DNA of 17,500 nucleotides from the NCBI GenBank assembly GCA_001800515.1, contig MGVN01000229.1:5604-23103 (forward strand), given 5' to 3'. The DNA is from Elusimicrobia bacterium RIFOXYB2_FULL_49_7 (GTDB lineage Bacteria; Fibrobacterota; OXYB2-FULL-49-7). Positions 14,280 through 17,500 of this stretch are shown here, in pieces. The notes under the pieces were generated by a model. That model made no database searches and was not told the origin of the DNA. It saw only the letters and a program-made list of their open reading frames with translations. Numbering within the stretch: position 1 is the stretch's first letter; each line of letters begins with the position of its first letter. The position numbers and the translations under genes are program-made.

Positions 14280-16868
14280 ATGTACGGTATTAGAAGTATT
14301 TTGAGTTTTCTTATCATGATTGCACTCTGGGGAATCACATTTTGTACGGAAGAGAATGTGCAAGTTCTCTATTCTGCTGAACAATGTTCCACCTATTGGG
14401 CGAATAATGGTGCTGAAAATATTAGCAAAGGGTATCCGATAAAAATTGATACCCGGTCTTATGATCTGGGTGGAAAACCCTGGATCAAGGAGTACGAGCA
14501 GGGTAGTTATTCCGGCCTGACCGCGCAACCCCCTATTAATGATTATCATAATATTCTGGATTGGTATCATCAGCGGTACACTCAATTGCTGGATGATGAG
14601 TTGAGCAATCGCAATGCAACACCACGAAATTGGTCGGCCTATCACTTTTTACGCGCTGATGTCTATAGCTCTGCCTACGATGCGATACTCGGTATATTAG
14701 TGAAGGATGCAAGCGGTACGAAAATTTCCGCACAATATACAGGGCTTTATACACCTGTGGCCAAATTCCATTTAACGGCCGGTCAATGGCAGACCATTAA
14801 CTTTCCTTTGAAAGCCCTGGCGGATATCGGGGAACTGAATCTTACGCGCATCTCCGGTTTTTCCCTGCGTTATGATGGATACTTTGGGGATACGGAAATA
14901 CGGATTGAGAACATCCGTTTGGTCCAAAGCGGCGATCCTGTCTACCCGCTCTTGGAAATGCAGGGAGACGTAAGGCCGTTTGGTCGACGCGTGGTGAAGG
15001 ATCTCGAAGTCGTGCGTGACCGGGAGAAGCTGGTACGCAATTTGTCACCCGTTTCTTCGACGGTTGGCCCGGTAACGGTCGTGACGGTCGGCGGAGCGTA
15101 TGCCTGTGCTACCGGCCATTTTGGCGGCAGTGGTGCCACCTATTACCAACATCTCCGCCGCGGTGTCGTGGCATATGATAATGATCGCCTGTTCGTTCTT
15201 GCAAAAACTGCGGGATTGGCCAGTGTCCTCTATAGTCCGAATTCCAACACCTGCGAAGGCGGCGGAATAACCGCTTTCGGCAGTTTTGACGGTGGGCAGA
15301 CCTGGGGCGGTATTACCCGTGGCGAGACACGACCTACGCTTTTTGCTCATTGGTACTGGCGGTCGCTGGCATCGGCTGACTATTTTAACGGCGACGTCTA
15401 TCTTACCGGAGTACAGAATTGTGCCTCCTATCATCCGCCGGTGGATGTGTTTTTCCGGCGATTGGCTTTTTCCGGCGATGGTTGGGCGGAAGATCGTTTT
15501 TCCCTTATGGGGAACGTCATCAAATGTCCGCCATGGTCAGCGGCATTGATGCTGCCTAATGGCCGTTTATGGGCAAATGTTTGTGATGGGTGGGGAGGAA
15601 ATCTGGGTAAATATTCGGATGATGACGGGTATACTTGGATACCCTGCAAGAATTCCACTCTATCCGGCAGTACCCAGAATCCGCGGCCTTGGTATCAGCC
15701 GGGCATTGATCCCGTTCCGGACAGTGTGATTGTTTTTCCGGGTGATATTATTTCGGGCAGCGTTTTTGTACCGTATGACGGTGGTGTGGCTAATTTTTCC
15801 TATGCCGGTGATAAATGGAGGATTCAAAACGGGACAAGCTGGGGAAGCGAACAGACCATTCCGTCTTGGGGCTCGTTTAGCAGCAGTGGTTATAGCGAAG
15901 TCACGGGAACCGTTGTTGAGAATGATCATGTGTTCTTATGCAAAGGTGGCAAATACAGCAATACGACCATTGCGTCGGCCACGGATTTAGCGGTTACGCA
16001 TATGGTCCGCGGCGGGAGCTGGCAGACCGATATACTGGAGAGTGGGCAAGTGACGGAATCAATTATTACCTCCGGTGGGAACAATGTTTTTTGCTTTTAT
16101 GTAGTGAATAATAATACGGTCAAGTATCGCCAATGGAAGGCAGGGGTTTGGGCAGATGCCGTCACGGTGAGTACCGAGACGGATACCATCAACCGCTTGG
16201 CAGCGCCGGTTTTTTGTCCGCCTACCTATGCGGCGATTTTCTGGGATCAATACGGTGGAAGCCATACGCGGGCTACGTGGGTGAAGTTCGCCAAGATTCC
16301 GGCGGACAATGACCTTGTCATTGCGAGTTCCATGCTTCCGGCAGGTAATAATGGCGAAACCTACACGGCCCATGTGCAGGCAGCCTGTGGAACCATGCCT
16401 TATACCTGGGCGGTGATTTCCGGGAATTTGCCCGTAGGCCTTTCAATGTCGGACAGCGGTGAAATCAGCGGCCTGCCTACGCAAAACGGCACTTATACGT
16501 TTCGGGTAAAGGTAGCGGATGGGGAGATGGATACGGCAAGCAAGGAATTATCCATCAAGATTGACAGTGGCGGGACATCGGTACAAACATCTCAAACGAT
16601 GTCCATCGTCTCGGTCCGGTTACAAAATCAGCCCAATCCCTTTACGGCTGCAACGACGATTGCGTATAGTCTGCCCCGAACGGCGCAGGTCATGTTGACG
16701 ATTTATAATCAGAAGGGGCAAATCGTGCAAAAGTTGGTGAGCGGAACAAAGGCGGCCGGAAATCATCTTGTCAATTGGCAGCCCAAAGGATACGCTGCCG
16801 GTATTTATTTTGTCAAAATGAAGGCGGATAATTATACGACAACGAAAAAGATAATCGTTGTTCAATGA
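14280..16868 (+). CDS. Secreted multidomain glycan-associated protein with Asp-box propeller and T9SS type A sorting domain
   Basis: 862 residues. A signal peptide (about 1-23) is followed by a beta jelly-roll-like segment (about 115-220; NWSAYHFLRADVYSS, AGQWQTINFPLKAL, EIRIENIRLV), the pattern of carbohydrate-binding domains placed beside glycan-active modules. Residues about 245-680 look like a sialidase-type beta propeller with two Asp boxes: SFDGGQTW (335-342) and SDDDGYTW (446-453). An Ig-like He_PIG domain follows (about 684-768; GNLPVGLSMSDSGEISGLP). The last 82 residues are a T9SS type A sorting tail: PNPF (785-788), TIAYSLPRTAQVMLTIYNQKG, GNHLVNWQPKGYAAGIYFVK and a final basic TTKKIIVVQ. 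It is probably exported by Sec, moved across the outer membrane by T9SS and kept at the surface or released. Whether it binds or cleaves a glycan is unknown; no catalytic set was identified. It is driven by the sigma-54 promoter at 14191. Confidence 0.85.
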   Translation: MYGIRSILSFLIMIALWGITFCTEENVQVLYSAEQCSTYWANNGAENISKGYPIKIDTRSYDLGGKPWIKEYEQGSYSGLTAQPPINDYHNILDWYHQRYTQLLDDELSNRNATPRNWSAYHFLRADVYSSAYDAILGILVKDASGTKISAQYTGLYTPVAKFHLTAGQWQTINFPLKALADIGELNLTRISGFSLRYDGYFGDTEIRIENIRLVQSGDPVYPLLEMQGDVRPFGRRVVKDLEVVRDREKLVRNLSPVSSTVGPVTVVTVGGAYACATGHFGGSGATYYQHLRRGVVAYDNDRLFVLAKTAGLASVLYSPNSNTCEGGGITAFGSFDGGQTWGGITRGETRPTLFAHWYWRSLASADYFNGDVYLTGVQNCASYHPPVDVFFRRLAFSGDGWAEDRFSLMGNVIKCPPWSAALMLPNGRLWANVCDGWGGNLGKYSDDDGYTWIPCKNSTLSGSTQNPRPWYQPGIDPVPDSVIVFPGDIISGSVFVPYDGGVANFSYAGDKWRIQNGTSWGSEQTIPSWGSFSSSGYSEVTGTVVENDHVFLCKGGKYSNTTIASATDLAVTHMVRGGSWQTDILESGQVTESIITSGGNNVFCFYVVNNNTVKYRQWKAGVWADAVTVSTETDTINRLAAPVFCPPTYAAIFWDQYGGSHTRATWVKFAKIPADNDLVIASSMLPAGNNGETYTAHVQAACGTMPYTWAVISGNLPVGLSMSDSGEISGLPTQNGTYTFRVKVADGEMDTASKELSIKIDSGGTSVQTSQTMSIVSVRLQNQPNPFTAATTIAYSLPRTAQVMLTIYNQKGQIVQKLVSGTKAAGNHLVNWQPKGYAAGIYFVKMKADNYTTTKKIIVVQ

Positions 16869-16904
16869 GATATTGAAAAAATGTTTTATAGAAAGGGGAG
16901 ATTC

Positions 16905-17500
16905 ATGTGTCATAGAAGGACGGTGATTTTTATTCTATGTTTTATGTTCTTTTCCGGAAAACTTGTTTTCCCCCTTGAGAAACTCCTGTGCGGTTTTGAG
17001 CAGGAGGAAATGGCAACATGGCCGTTGACTATTTATACGGGTAAGGGCGACACCAATGAAGTGGTCTATACGGTTTGTTATAACAACGGTTTTTTAATCC
17101 GTCACGATTCCTCCCATGCCAGCCAGGGCGAATGGTTTAATTGCCATGAGATTTTTGCGTCCAATCCGCCCTATATCAAACAATTCCGCCATCATGCCGG
17201 CTGGTATTTGGATTACAGTGTCATTTCCGGCAGCAAGTTTTTTGATTCAACTCGAACGAGTATGGGTGGTTATACGGGGGCAGTGGAATATAATATGAAC
17301 CGTTTCAATACTTTATTCCTGTTGTTTCGTCTGATGGATAAGCTTCCCTCGGATATTCAGGATTGGAGCGGCTATGATTACATCTATATTGATGTCAGGG
17401 CTACCGTGGCGCGTGTTGATCTCCAGCTTTTCATAGAAGGCAAGGATCGGCCCTCCCATCGCTCTCTTTTTCAGGTGGACCCGAGTTCAACTTACCAGAC
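16905..17500 (+). CDS. Secreted protein with N-terminal carbohydrate-binding-like jelly roll (5' part, runs off the right edge)
   Basis: The frame opens at ATG 16905 and stays open for 198 codons to the window end. The ATG follows a good ribosome site (AGGGGAG, 16894-16900). Residues 1-22 or so (MCHRRTVIFILCFMFFSGKLVF) are a signal peptide. The mature protein begins LLCGFEQEEMATWPLTIYTG and contains HDSSHASQGEWFNC and DWSGYDYIYIDV, then DLQLFIEGKD. The order FE-x-E-x-x-x-x-W, then S-H-x-S-x-G-E-W, then W-S-G-Y-D-x-I-x-I-D-V is the pattern of jelly-roll domains at the N-terminus of secreted glycoside hydrolases and related proteins. No catalytic domain is visible, because the rest lies outside the window. 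Only 36 bases separate it from the preceding gene, with no terminator, so it is probably in the same sigma-54-dependent transcript. Confidence 0.75.
   Translation, partial: MCHRRTVIFILCFMFFSGKLVFPLEKLLCGFEQEEMATWPLTIYTGKGDTNEVVYTVCYNNGFLIRHDSSHASQGEWFNCHEIFASNPPYIKQFRHHAGWYLDYSVISGSKFFDSTRTSMGGYTGAVEYNMNRFNTLFLLFRLMDKLPSDIQDWSGYDYIYIDVRATVARVDLQLFIEGKDRPSHRSLFQVDPSSTYQ

Noticed and set aside
1..17500. tRNA, rRNA, insertion sequence, transposase, phage or toxin-antitoxin genes
   Set aside because: No such sequences or flanking repeats were recognised; coding is dense and accounted for by the listed genes.

Overview
The window reads as chromosomal DNA of a diderm (Gram-negative-type) heterotroph, probably in or near the FCB group (for example Fibrobacterota or Calditrichota-like lineages). 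The support is a type IX secretion (T9SS) type A sorting tail on a large secreted protein, a porin-like signal-peptide protein, a long proteobacterial/eukaryotic-style PurL, and a sigma-54 activator with a matching -24/-12 promoter. Lineage is inferred from gene content only; no rRNA or other marker lies in the window.

Left part (1-6004), mostly housekeeping: the start of a secreted, porin-like protein (minus, runs off the left edge), a PaaI-type hotdog thioesterase (minus), full-length purL (plus), and an acyltransferase-like protein (minus) that meets purL tail to tail with 2 bases between the stops.

Middle part (6078-11612): a compact five-gene plus-strand operon encoding a family 5 (Dpp/Opp-type) ABC importer: lipoprotein binding protein, two permeases and two ATPases. 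The binding protein resembles family 5 members that carry oligosaccharides (recalled likeness to the Thermotoga cellobiose-binding group), so a glycan oligosaccharide is the likely cargo rather than a peptide.

Right part (11604-17500): a 794-residue sigma-54-dependent activator (minus) overlaps the last transporter gene tail to tail by 9 bases. It has an intact GAFTGA AAA+ domain and a Fis-type HTH. Its N-terminal half is unusual: a predicted beta jelly-roll segment appears to be inserted inside a PAS domain. A 291-base divergent spacer separates it from an 862-residue secreted protein (jelly-roll domain, Asp-box propeller, Ig-like domain, T9SS tail). The spacer carries six tandem CTTTA repeats and a sigma-54 promoter with exact -24/-12 geometry directed at the secreted gene. 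A second secreted gene with a carbohydrate-binding-like N-terminus follows in the same direction and leaves the window.

Together the right two thirds look like a glycan acquisition locus: secreted binding or degrading proteins displayed by T9SS, an ABC oligosaccharide importer, and a one-component sigma-54 activator with a possible built-in glycan-sensing domain. No SusC/SusD pair is present. The substrate and the control of the importer by this activator are inferences.
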